From Mesostigma viride (lineage: Eukaryota; Streptophyta; Mesostigmatophyceae; Mesostigmatales; Mesostigmataceae), in contig RPFO01000079.1 in NCBI GenBank assembly GCA_009746045.1, forward strand, positions 881,285-941,284: a stretch of DNA of 60,000 bases, written 5' to 3'. Below the pieces are notes generated by a model, which ran no database searches, was not told the DNA's origin, and worked only from the letters and a program-made list of their open reading frames with translations. The position numbers were made by a program, and so were the translations under genes. This document shows, one piece after another, positions 9,801 through 16,837 of this stretch (position 1 is the stretch's first letter; each line of letters begins with the position of its first letter).

Positions 9801-11559
9801 CGATGCAAGGAATTCTCTCGAGGAAGCCAAACAAAAGCTTGAAGAGCGCATCAAGGCGCTAGAAACATCCGGAATTGAAAACACAGCCGAACATCAGGCG
9901 ATGAAGGACAGTTTGGAAAACGAACTAGAGGGTCTCCGTCAGAAGGAGCGCGAGTACCAGACAGACATGGAGACTCTGAAACGCGAAAAAAAAGAAATGG
10001 AAGCGGAACGTGACAATGCCACCCAGCGGGTGGAGAGTCTGACCGGAGAACTCGAACAGAGGCAGAAAAAAATAGATGCGATGACGAACGAGAAGGAGGC
10101 TCTCGAAGTCGCAAAACAGAAGGCGGAGGAGAAAACCAACCAGCACGTGCAAAAGATCGAAGAACTCCAAGCCGAAATTGACCGATTAAATAAATCGAGA
10201 GAAAACAATACAAAAGGCGCGAAATATCTCTCGGAAAAGCTTGAACAACTCAAAGCTCAACACAGCGAACTCGAGGGGGAGAAAGCAGCAGCGGATGCGC
10301 GCATAGGGGAGTTAAAAGCGGTAGAACAAAAATTCGTCCTTTCCGAATCTCAGGTGCAGGAATTGAATGCACAACTAGAGACCGAAAAGGCAGAACGACT
10401 GCGCATCGAAGAAGAGGCAAGACAGTATAAGGCTTCCATGGCCAACCTCGAGACGCAAATATCAGACCTCACAAAAGAGAAGGATCAGGCCGCAAGCAGT
10501 ATCAAAAGCCTGACGATGGAACTCGAACGGGTGAACGAAGAGTTCGCTGCGACCACACAACAGAAGGAAGGCGAGATACAAAAATTGACGCATGCAAACG
10601 AAAGGGTGGCCGCGGAGTTACAGGTCGAAGAGGACAAGCGTCAAGTTACAGAGGATGCATATGCGAAAAGTACAGCACAATACGATACACGAATCGGGGA
10701 GTTGAAGGCCGAGTTATCAGTACAGGAGGATCAGAAAGCAAAGACTGCGGCTGACCTCGCCGCAACCTGGACCAAGTTGAACGAACTCCAAGCACAATAT
10801 GACAACCTCGCTGCGGAGAAGGCAAGTGCGGAGGCGCGAATCAAGACGTTCGAAGGGATCGAACAACAATTCGGCCTTTCCAAGGCAGAAGTGATCGCAT
10901 TGAACGGTCAATTAGAGGCCGAAAAGGAAGCGAAGAATGACCTAGAGGAGACGTCGAGGAGTTTGCGAGCCCTTATGGCGAGTCTGAGGGGCGAGATAGC
11001 CACACTCACAACCGCACGAGACGCCGGTACAAAGAACGCCGAGCGTATTGCTGCGGAACTCCAACAGACAAAAAAAGAAAGGGATACGTTTAAGGACTTG
11101 ACGGTGACAAAGGACGCCGCCATAGCCGAATTGAAAGAAGAACTAGCATCCGCGATCAAAGAGAAGAACGCGATCGGCGCAAAGTTGAAAGAATTGCGAT
11201 CCGGAGATTACACGAATGAGGACATTGCTGACTTGCAACGACAGTACAATAATGCATCATTTGACATCGCTACATTGAGAAGAAAAATAGATACCGATCG
11301 TGAATACTACATATCACTTGCAAAAGAGGTTGAAGCTGTAAAGGGAACCGCAGACGCAGATATCAACGAAATCATACGCGGAAACGTGCCACAAAAGGAT
11401 CGAATTCATTATACATCGACACCGTATACCGGACTTTACCACTATAGAAGCAAGCTGCTGGATGCGATCGGAAGCATTCTCGACCAAAACAAATCAACCG
11501 GATTGAGACGCGCTCTCCCAGGTCACACGATCGGGATTACCCGGCAGGGATTTCGATAG
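6883..11559 (+). CDS. Giant coiled-coil protein (about 1,560 residues)
   Basis: A very long Glu/Lys/Gln/Ala-rich protein. After a non-coiled N-terminal ~100 residues with a Gly/Ser-rich segment, nearly all of the rest has heptad patterning typical of an extended coiled coil. Residues ~336-380 hold an 11-residue repeat (EREREEELQRI) encoded by 33-bp units. The last ~100 residues lose the heptads and may form a small end domain. An ATG at 6850 extends the frame by 11 codons but overlaps the divergent gene's start, so 6883 or 6901 is preferred. The similarity to SMC, myosin or golgin rods is compositional only; no ATPase or head domain is present. A structural tegument, scaffold or filament protein is plausible. 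Confidence 0.85.
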   Translation: MILVYGMDAYLLFRPTIDVSLQGVVSGMQAYDPWLNASKLPSYEFASDRTSSGTKPSSSLLGKVAGGIKAGAGSVADSVRELIDRLLGTDIDNLGEARTDVTRTFVGERAKELEEQLANLQTEYDKAQDKLKVSVKPDAKDVVASDQYKALQAIEQDSFKKREEAEQRLKEWQSNQDKAGNIMRQAQEARREFIDNMRDPDKRWNESVMEESLAKLERLINEDNADLLKSLNIEDWKTHAQKEVDDFRTLLSGSKMDAEMLTQTLAAQDKERKAKMAAEYANEDLQARLAKAEEEHNTSFHELIKELEYREEEKRRLEREYEEREREREEKELRLEREREEELQRIEREREEELQRIEREREEELQRIEREREEELQRLEREREEERRRTEEAAANAQARLAQAERDAEIQKALMQAEADEKGKELKLAGLSNVELTMRKQELRDYLSHIEHVTRVVDAAINELTSQNHSYAEAIERATETENDVKELRGQLGTDPDEKYPIGMAYVDSQLKLLNEYKQLATKLNAKHLETEELSRENVALNKDIETRIKELELRNKESEELTTTVAELTRQIELKDALNNELQDITRRHMREYADAVRDLVPAADLIELKTGLENANTKLAKSLKETENLKKAKQAAEEASQRANAETTSAKQRESELEKLNKSHEKQITALKQKRAELENRVYQLEEALEKKGVSVQTEKALQKELNKTSDALVETRLKLDDLVRKQNTTSEELRMEKLDKKNALERQSALERELNIVKQAKEKNVKDIQNAGQKLDKAHAKAKLLQQAKASLEGQIKQLTVAQKSQMNKAINDARQDLDKQKQASDETIALLNLDLRKLTTERDTAWKRIDEIERALSKSNQEVVELTNAKETASTVETSLSRQILELEKDKEKSDRLISEAAVKALQKEEQRAQEIEEAEGRIAALHEDITAHAAIINDLNTSIAQEAQRKEKNKNVIARILKRLRTSNDARNSLEEAKQKLEERIKALETSGIENTAEHQAMKDSLENELEGLRQKEREYQTDMETLKREKKEMEAERDNATQRVESLTGELEQRQKKIDAMTNEKEALEVAKQKAEEKTNQHVQKIEELQAEIDRLNKSRENNTKGAKYLSEKLEQLKAQHSELEGEKAAADARIGELKAVEQKFVLSESQVQELNAQLETEKAERLRIEEEARQYKASMANLETQISDLTKEKDQAASSIKSLTMELERVNEEFAATTQQKEGEIQKLTHANERVAAELQVEEDKRQVTEDAYAKSTAQYDTRIGELKAELSVQEDQKAKTAADLAATWTKLNELQAQYDNLAAEKASAEARIKTFEGIEQQFGLSKAEVIALNGQLEAEKEAKNDLEETSRSLRALMASLRGEIATLTTARDAGTKNAERIAAELQQTKKERDTFKDLTVTKDAAIAELKEELASAIKEKNAIGAKLKELRSGDYTNEDIADLQRQYNNASFDIATLRRKIDTDREYYISLAKEVEAVKGTADADINEIIRGNVPQKDRIHYTSTPYTGLYHYRSKLLDAIGSILDQNKSTGLRRALPGHTIGITRQGFR
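7888..8019 (+). repeat. 33-bp tandem repeat inside the coiled-coil gene
   Basis: Four complete 33-base units (starts at 7888, 7921, 7954, 7987) with partial units on both sides, each coding one 11-residue block. The first three differ very little, which points to recent slippage or unequal exchange. Eleven residues fit a hendecad coiled-coil period rather than the heptad. Confidence 0.85.
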
Positions 11560-12664
11560 CCGCCAGCAACGTGCGGATGTCGTCCTCCGTCGTCTTGTTG
11601 CTCATCCCGATCCGCACCGTGCCCATCTCGAGTGCGCGAGGAAGTCCGATCGCTCGCAACGTCTCGCTCCTCTTCAGCAAGTGGCACGCAGAACCGGTCG
11701 ACACCGCGATCCCCTTCTTCGCCAACCGCTTGACCACAGCACGAGAACTGCGGATAGGCAAGGCCACGGACACGAGGTTCGGCAACGCCTTCGCAGGAGA
11801 CTTCGGACCGTTCAAGATCCCGCCCATCTGCACGAGTCTCGCCACCAGCGAACGACGCATCCTGCGCATCCTAGCCACGTCCGTCCTGCCCCTTTGACAA
11901 TTGAGTTTCACAGCCTCCGCCAGAGCGCAGATCAACGGAGGAGACTCGGTGCCTGGTCGGACCGACCGCTCCTGTCCCCCTCCCCACGAAAGGGGAGACA
12001 GACACGACGGGTCCTTTCGCAGGATCAGCGCACCCACGCCTTTCACCGAATGGATCTTGTGACCCGAAAGAACGTAGCTGTCCAGCGCCTTCACCCCCCG
12101 GATCTTGAACTTCCCCGCCGCCTGCGTCGTGTCCGAGTGGAAGTGCACGTGTTTCCCTATCACTTTGCGGATCGCCGGGAGGTCCTGCAACGTCCCTATC
12201 TCGTTGTTCGCGTACATGATGCTGACGAGCTTCACCTTGCTCCCGTATTTCTTCATGGCCGCTCTCAGAGCGTCCAATCGTACGAACCCTTCCCCGTCCA
12301 CGGGGATCTTATCGACCACGATCCCGTGTTCCTTCCTCAAGTGCTCCAACGGCTTGATCCCGGCCGGGTGCTCGATCGCAGACGTCAGGACCACGCCTTC
12401 GTACCCGTGTTTCTCCATGACGCCGTTCAGGACGATGTTCATCGACTCGGTGGCGCCCGACGTGAATATGATCGACTTGGCCGGCTCGTGGAGGTTCCTG
12501 GCGATCATCGCCCTCGCCTCGTCCACCACCTGTCGTGCCCGTTTGCCGACCTCGTGAGACGATGACGGGTTGCCGTACAGATCGTTCGCGACGGCCGTCA
12601 TCACTCTGACAACCTCGGGGTACGGCTTCGTCGTGCTGATGTTGTCCAAATACACCTCTTTCAT
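11537..12664 (-). CDS. Cysteine desulfurase, NifS/IscS-like
   Basis: 375 residues from the ATG at 12664 (MKEVYLDN, the normal N-terminus of class V aminotransferases; the open frame upstream is an antisense shadow). The family uses pyridoxal phosphate to take sulfur from cysteine for Fe-S clusters or tRNA thiolation. Visible motifs: NPSSSHEVG, SGATESMN, SGHKIHSVKG (PLP-binding Lys), STGSACHLL (catalytic Cys) and the C-terminal VRIGMSNKTTEDDI. All catalytic positions are kept and length is close to cellular IscS/NifS (about 390-400). Relatives are known in asfarviruses and other giant viruses. It converges on the coiled-coil gene with a 23-base overlap. The biological sulfur acceptor is unknown; no Fe-S scaffold gene is seen nearby. 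Confidence 0.9.
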   Translation of the reverse strand: MKEVYLDNISTTKPYPEVVRVMTAVANDLYGNPSSSHEVGKRARQVVDEARAMIARNLHEPAKSIIFTSGATESMNIVLNGVMEKHGYEGVVLTSAIEHPAGIKPLEHLRKEHGIVVDKIPVDGEGFVRLDALRAAMKKYGSKVKLVSIMYANNEIGTLQDLPAIRKVIGKHVHFHSDTTQAAGKFKIRGVKALDSYVLSGHKIHSVKGVGALILRKDPSCLSPLSWGGGQERSVRPGTESPPLICALAEAVKLNCQRGRTDVARMRRMRRSLVARLVQMGGILNGPKSPAKALPNLVSVALPIRSSRAVVKRLAKKGIAVSTGSACHLLKRSETLRAIGLPRALEMGTVRIGMSNKTTEDDIRTLLAAIEIPAG

Positions 12665-12731
12665 CCGTATACCTATCAGCAAACATTTGCCGACGCGCGC
12701 TTCGAGACGTTTCCGATTTTCGAGTGGGAGG

Positions 12732-12737
12732 TATAAA
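12732..12737 (+). promoter_or_regulatory. TATA-like box at the first ATG of the 12,737 gene
   Basis: GGTATAAATGG: the TATAAA runs directly into the first ATG. In other genes of this type the same GGTATAA lies 60-80 bases before the start, so this box suggests that translation really begins at the next in-frame ATG, 12,803. Confidence 0.5.
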
Positions 12738-13459
12738 TGGGGAAGATCCGACTGTCTCGTGGCGACCAGGTCGTGTCGGTGGACTTCGTGCCTCGTATTC
12801 CCATGGACGCGGACGAGAACCGACCCGTGAAGAAACGTTCTCGCAAGGCGAGCAAGGTCGTAGCCGTGGAAACGGCGGTACGAGAACCTCTCGCGGACAT
12901 CACGGACCGACTCGTCAGCGCCGTCGTGGCGGAAGACGAGGAAAAGAAGAGAGGGTACGAGAGTTTCTCGATCCCAAACACGCTGGCGGAGAGTTACATC
13001 GAGTTCCTCATCAAGCCGGACAAGACCGTGCACGTGGGCGCCCTGTGTTCGGCGATGAAGTCGAGTCCCCAAGACGTGTTCGGGTCGGACTCCGCGTGGA
13101 TTTCGACAGAGGAAGTCGCCAGAGTGTTAGCCACCAACAAAAAGCTGAAACCCATCCGCGACTCGTTCGCGGAGATCGTCTTGAGCATGCAAGAGATCAA
13201 CAGCGAGGACGACAAGGAGAACCTCGTCCCTTACCGCTGCGTGGACTTTCTGAAAGCGATGTACGGTCACAATCGGTTCGACGCCATCCACCTGATCAAT
13301 TTCGGAGGCGCCGTCTTCAACGAGTACAAACGCGTTCACGGAACGTCGCCCCCCATGAGAGGCGACGGGTACAAGATGTACTTCCGGAAGGACATCCCGA
13401 TCATGAAGGCGGCTTTCGAGGCGTGGGAAAAGAAACTTCCGCAGATCCCGAGTGACTAA
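12737..13459 (+). CDS. Unknown protein with basic N-terminus
   Basis: 240 residues if the first ATG is used; the TATA-like box sits on that ATG, so a start at 12,803 (218 residues) is more likely. The N-terminal ~50 residues are basic (VKKRSRKASK). The rest is a compact alpha/beta domain of about 180 residues with one Cys and Trp/Phe-rich C-terminal motifs. I do not recognise the family. Divergent from the cysteine desulfurase with a ~70-base spacer. The basic N-terminus and the TATA-type promoter, shared with KilA-N genes, suggest a nuclear or DNA-associated protein, but this is inference. Confidence 0.65.
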   Translation: MGKIRLSRGDQVVSVDFVPRIPMDADENRPVKKRSRKASKVVAVETAVREPLADITDRLVSAVVAEDEEKKRGYESFSIPNTLAESYIEFLIKPDKTVHVGALCSAMKSSPQDVFGSDSAWISTEEVARVLATNKKLKPIRDSFAEIVLSMQEINSEDDKENLVPYRCVDFLKAMYGHNRFDAIHLINFGGAVFNEYKRVHGTSPPMRGDGYKMYFRKDIPIMKAAFEAWEKKLPQIPSD

Positions 13460-13698
13460 TCCTTTACCAAGCCATTCACGAGACCAGCCGCAACCGCGAA
13501 CAAACTCATCAAAGCGAATAAAATTCCGGAGATAATGAGACCAATCTGTATGCGTTCCCACTTTTTGATCTGGTCCGAATTCTTTGGGAGTTTGTCGAGC
13601 CTGTCTTGCACACGTGTCATGCCATACCACGACCCCGCGGACACTCCGGCGAATAGCACGCCTGATATCCATTCCAGAAGCCACAATGGGAATTTCAT
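13456..13698 (-). CDS. Small two-pass membrane protein
   Basis: 80 residues with hydrophobic segments at about 5-24 and 52-76 separated by a charged loop containing LDKLPKNSDQIKKWER. The stop overlaps the end of the preceding plus-strand gene by four bases. No family assigned. Confidence 0.6.
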   Translation of the reverse strand: MKFPLWLLEWISGVLFAGVSAGSWYGMTRVQDRLDKLPKNSDQIKKWERIQIGLIISGILFALMSLFAVAAGLVNGLVKD

Positions 13699-13727
13699 TC
13701 TATGTCATATGTATCGTAATAAAATTT

Positions 13728-14006
13728 TCAAATGGGAGAAAACTTCACTGGACTGTCGATTCTTGAAGCCAGTTCTCGCAACTGCCCCCCAAAGAACGAC
13801 TGTGTCCCTCGAAACATAAAGTGCTTGTACAACAGCCACGAGAAGAACGCGGATACGAACAGGCCATGGGATGCCAGAATTATGTAGGATATGCGTTTGG
13901 TAGATAATTTCTCTCCCTTCTCGCGGTGAGCGAACGCGATACCGACCGAACCGGCGGCCAGACCGCCTAGCACGACCGCCAATGCAATCATCACGTTCCT
14001 GTCCAT
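13728..14006 (-). CDS. Small two-pass membrane protein
   Basis: 92 residues from the ATG at 14006 (the open frame continues upstream but without membrane character). Hydrophobic segments lie near residues 5-26 and 42-60, with a basic loop between (HREKGEKLSTKR). Divergent from the 14,080 gene; the AT-rich spacer between them probably carries both promoters. Unknown function. Confidence 0.6.
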   Translation of the reverse strand: MDRNVMIALAVVLGGLAAGSVGIAFAHREKGEKLSTKRISYIILASHGLFVSAFFSWLLYKHFMFRGTQSFFGGQLRELASRIDSPVKFSPI

Positions 14007-14079
14007 CCCAACACGTGTACTATTGTCTGCAGTGAAAAATAAAGTATTCAGTGTTTTTATTACGGCAATAGTATACATC

Positions 14080-14430
14080 ATGACAATCGCGGACAGGTTA
14101 AAAAGTCCTATGTACTTGTTCGGGGCTCTCGTCGCCTGCACCCTCGCGGTCCTCATGTTCGGCGTTTCGTCCCTTCTCGCGAATAAGAAGGCAGACAACG
14201 GACCAAAACAATGGGTTGTGGAGATGCACGACCAGCAAGCGAACGACCCACAAGGGGTGCGGAAAGAGATCGAGGCCCGTGTCGCCAAGTACCGCAAAGC
14301 GGCCGCTATCACGAAAAAACTCATGTGGGGATCCATAGGAGTGTTCGGGATGTACTTCGTCCTATTCATGTACTTCACATTCCGACTCAAAGCTCCGTGG
14401 CCATCCGAAAAACGATCTACGTCTGTGTGA
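14080..14430 (+). CDS. Small two-pass membrane protein
   Basis: 116 residues starting at the ATG at 14080, directly after GTATACATC, a TATACA-type signal seen before other small genes here. Hydrophobic segments at about 10-32 and 84-106 flank a hydrophilic loop. The 3' end overlaps the convergent EsV-1-7-like gene by 14 bases. No family assigned. Confidence 0.6.
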   Translation: MTIADRLKSPMYLFGALVACTLAVLMFGVSSLLANKKADNGPKQWVVEMHDQQANDPQGVRKEIEARVAKYRKAAAITKKLMWGSIGVFGMYFVLFMYFTFRLKAPWPSEKRSTSV

Positions 14431-15097
14431 GCGCTTTCGTGAACTCCTCTTCAAAGTCCTCGTCGACAGAGGGAGACGGAAACGTCTTCCTCTTCCCTCC
14501 GAGCAGGCCGCGGATGTACTCGTCCGGACTCGCGCGACCGGTCTCCGCCGTTGACGGCTCCCTTTTCGTGGAATCCTCGAGTCTCGCAACGCGAGCCAAC
14601 GCCGTTTCCAACAGCGACTCCAATCGCTGAACGCGGTCCTCGAGTTGCTCGATTTTTTTGGACGCGTCTCGCGACCTCTGACGCTCTGATGACATGTTCC
14701 CGCGGACGTACATGGGCGCCTTCAGACATCCCAATGGATGCGTGTCACAGCACGTGTTAGGGTGAGGAAGAGGGAGACACGGACCGAACGGGTCCACCAC
14801 TTGGCCTTCATGGACGACGCGGAGTCCGATCCTGCCTTCCCATCCAGGATGCGGGACGGGGACGCATTCGGCGGGATACCGCACGTCCTCCATGACGACC
14901 ATCCCACGGACTTTATGTCTCCCACATCGCACGCCTCCCGTCTTGCTATCTGGAAACGCGTATGCAGCCTTGCAACTACAGCCAGATGTCGAGCATGAAC
15001 GAACGAAGTACGCAGAGGCGGCTCGGAGCCAGGGCAAGTCCGTCGGTTTGACGTCCGTAAAGCAACCGATGACGGGGGCAGAGACGGTATCGGCCAT
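14417..15097 (-). CDS. EsV-1-7-type Cys/His-rich protein with C-terminal coiled coil
   Basis: 226 residues from the ATG at 15097. The N-terminal half carries a Cys/His pattern matching the EsV-1-7 repeat: C-x4-C (CSTSGC), then about 17 residues, then C-x2-H (CGRH) followed by a GM motif and another Cys; a second Cys cluster lies near residues 105-125 (PNTCCDTHPLGC). The EsV-1-7 repeat was named from Ectocarpus siliculosus virus 1 and occurs in brown algal developmental regulators and some other protist and viral genomes. Residues ~140-185 form a short coiled coil, and the tail is acidic. Zinc binding and a regulatory role are inferred. The start lies ~95 bases from a TTAAGTTAAC element. Confidence 0.6.
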   Translation of the reverse strand: MADTVSAPVIGCFTDVKPTDLPWLRAASAYFVRSCSTSGCSCKAAYAFPDSKTGGVRCGRHKVRGMVVMEDVRYPAECVPVPHPGWEGRIGLRVVHEGQVVDPFGPCLPLPHPNTCCDTHPLGCLKAPMYVRGNMSSERQRSRDASKKIEQLEDRVQRLESLLETALARVARLEDSTKREPSTAETGRASPDEYIRGLLGGKRKTFPSPSVDEDFEEEFTKALTQT

Positions 15098-15190
15098 GAT
15101 TCGTGAGCGTGAATGGGACGCGCACGTCTCGCTCGCTCGTTTTGTGCGTTTGGGAGGAATGGTACGTTCTAGAAGACCGTACACACCTCT

Positions 15191-15210
15191 ACCCTCGTTA
15201 AGTTAACTCT
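15191..15210. promoter_or_regulatory. TTAAGTTAAC element, copy 1
   Basis: ACCCTCGTTAAGTTAACTCT. Near-identical 20-base blocks occur at 16,231 and 16,741, where each precedes a TATA box and a gene. Here no plus-strand gene follows; the nearest start is the minus-strand EsV-1-7-like gene 94 bases away. The core GTTAAC is palindromic, so orientation is not fixed. Confidence 0.6.
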
Positions 15211-15383
15211 TCATCAACGGTTTCAAAAGGAGAAGGCCGTCCAGAAGTCATTTGCTGGGTGGGTACGGCGGCGGCGCCTGGTTGTCTTCGCGGCAGATCT
15301 GTGAGTTTTTTTGACGAACCGGCCTTTTTTGTCTCGCTTCGGTAACGCCATGAGTGTGCTATATCAGTGTAACTGACATTTTT

Positions 15384-16109
15384 TTAGCGCGCCGTTCGAC
15401 GTCGACCCCGTCTCGCTTGTGTCGTCCTTCTCCGGCGCGTCTGCTTTGGCTTGTGCGCAAGAAACGCGTCCAACATTCTGGCGGCACGCTCACCCTTCTC
15501 GGGTGTAAACCGATTCTCGCTTGGGATCAAAGGCCCACCCCATACATGCCGTGGTTGCTGCAAATGACGGTTTCTCATAGCGGGATAATCATATCGTCGC
15601 TCACTTGATTGCTCGGTTTCAGGGCTATTCCACAGTTTTTGCAATTTGTCATACGCGTTTGTAGCATATATTTGTTCTGCGTCGTTGAACGATTCGGGAT
15701 GTTGTCGCATGTACTCTAACGACGCCTTTCCGCCGTCTTTTAAAAAGTTTTTTCCTTTCAATCTCCAATATTCTGCTCGTATCGGATCCGATGCATTAGA
15801 ATCCCTTGTTGGACCCCCTCGAATATTCCTCGCCTCATCCTCGGCACTGCCAGGTGGCGGAATTAAGTTAGGGAGAGGAGCGTGCTGTTGGGCCACAAGT
15901 GGTTCAGGAGCAGGCGGACGGGGCGCAGGTCTCTGGATAGGCGTGAGAGCCGGCTTCTCGTTCCTCTGCGGCCTCTTTTCCGCCTCTCCAGCTTCGTCCT
16001 GCCTCGCCCTGTGTTTCTTCGCCTTCCCGTGCAGATGGCAGTACTTCCTGCCTTTCGCGCACGTGTTGTGGCAGTTGGTCTTACGCAGCGTCTTCCCCTT
16101 ACACTGCAT
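15384..16109 (-). CDS. Protein with N-terminal Cys/His zinc knuckle and Pro-rich linker
   Basis: 241 residues. The first ~30 residues form a compact CKGKT..C..C..YCHLH motif like the small zinc knuckles common in giant-virus and protist proteins (C-x-G-x-T, then Cys, Cys, His). A Pro/Ala/Gln-rich linker (residues 45-90), a helical Tyr/Arg-rich segment (~105-190) and a strongly basic tail (RRRRTTQARRGRRRTAR) follow. The basic tail suggests nucleic-acid binding or nuclear location. No enzyme motif seen. Confidence 0.6.
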   Translation of the reverse strand: MQCKGKTLRKTNCHNTCAKGRKYCHLHGKAKKHRARQDEAGEAEKRPQRNEKPALTPIQRPAPRPPAPEPLVAQQHAPLPNLIPPPGSAEDEARNIRGGPTRDSNASDPIRAEYWRLKGKNFLKDGGKASLEYMRQHPESFNDAEQIYATNAYDKLQKLWNSPETEQSSERRYDYPAMRNRHLQQPRHVWGGPLIPSENRFTPEKGERAARMLDAFLAHKPKQTRRRRTTQARRGRRRTAR

Positions 16110-16149
16110 TTATGTACAGTATAGATTTGATTCGCGGATAGTCATGTGA

Positions 16150-16206
16150 ATACGTGGCCTCTATACAATCCAGATACGTGGCCTCGATACAGGGCGAATA
16201 CGTGGC
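16150..16206 (+). repeat. Three ATACGTGGC boxes at 24-bp spacing
   Basis: ATACGTGGC occurs at 16,150, 16,174 and 16,198, exactly 24 bases apart, just upstream of the TTAAGTTAAC/TATA promoter of the 16,336 gene. ACGTGGC also appears near 16,710 before the KilA-N gene and near 18,925. The ACGTGG core resembles G-box sites bound by eukaryotic bZIP or bHLH factors; that reading is inference. Confidence 0.6.
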
Positions 16207-16230
16207 AAACTGGCGAGAGAGAGAGGATAC

Positions 16231-16260
16231 ACCCTCCTTAAGTTAACTCGAAGAGGTATA
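16231..16260 (+). promoter_or_regulatory. TTAAGTTAAC element plus TATA, copy 2
   Basis: ACCCTCCTTAAGTTAACTCG followed 6 bases later by GGTATAAG; the ATG of the downstream gene is at 16,336, about 79 bases beyond the TATA. Confidence 0.7.
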
Positions 16261-16335
16261 AGTTGGGACAAGTTTGCACTTTGGACCTGTGCCTGTACAC
16301 ACCCGCTTCCTTTCATCGCTCGTCTTCCACGTCCG

Positions 16336-16635
16336 ATGCCTACCCGCGCAGAAGCCAAGAAACTGGCCGCCGAGATAAAGGCCGCTGCTAAAAAGGAAGC
16401 CGAAGAGAAACGGGCCTCTAAAAAATTCGAAGCGACGTTCGCTCGTCTGTTGCGTGCAAACCCCGAACTTGAACCCTATGTGGCGTACGTTGACGGCGAG
16501 CCTTGGGTGGCTCCGGAAGGAGTCGCCCTCTTCCTCTCGAAAATGCGCCTGGACAGCGGCCAACGGAAGGCGGCGAATGCGATCTGCGAGCTAGCCTCAG
16601 CCGTTAAACGCGGCGACGCTGACTTGGGCTTCTAG
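16336..16635 (+). CDS. Small Lys/Ala-rich protein, unknown function
   Basis: 99 residues. The N-terminal third is a charged Ala/Lys/Glu helix; the remainder forms a small domain including EPYVAYVDGEPWVAPEG and a C-terminal helix. That domain vaguely recalls short DNA-binding modules, but I do not recognise a family. It shares its promoter architecture (TTAAGTTAAC, then GGTATAA) with the KilA-N gene 200 bases downstream, so the two are probably co-regulated. Confidence 0.6.
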   Translation: MPTRAEAKKLAAEIKAAAKKEAEEKRASKKFEATFARLLRANPELEPYVAYVDGEPWVAPEGVALFLSKMRLDSGQRKAANAICELASAVKRGDADLGF

Positions 16636-16740
16636 AGACCGCGCTACCGAGGACCAGTTTCCCGCCATTTTATCGGAAATTTCTAGAAGCTTCCAGATCG
16701 GCTGATGTACTGACGTGGCCATCTGACGAGACAGAAACGT

Positions 16741-16773
16741 TACCCTTGTTAAGTTAACCCATGTAGGTATAAA
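16741..16773 (+). promoter_or_regulatory. TTAAGTTAAC element plus TATA, copy 3
   Basis: TACCCTTGTTAAGTTAACCC followed by GGTATAAA at 16,766-16,773; the KilA-N ATG is at 16,838, 65 bases beyond. The spacing between the two elements matches copy 2. Confidence 0.7.
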
Positions 16774-16837
16774 GACAGTGCATCTGGCAAAAAGCGTCCC
16801 AATCCGAGCGACACCAGCCAAAACACCTGCAACAACC

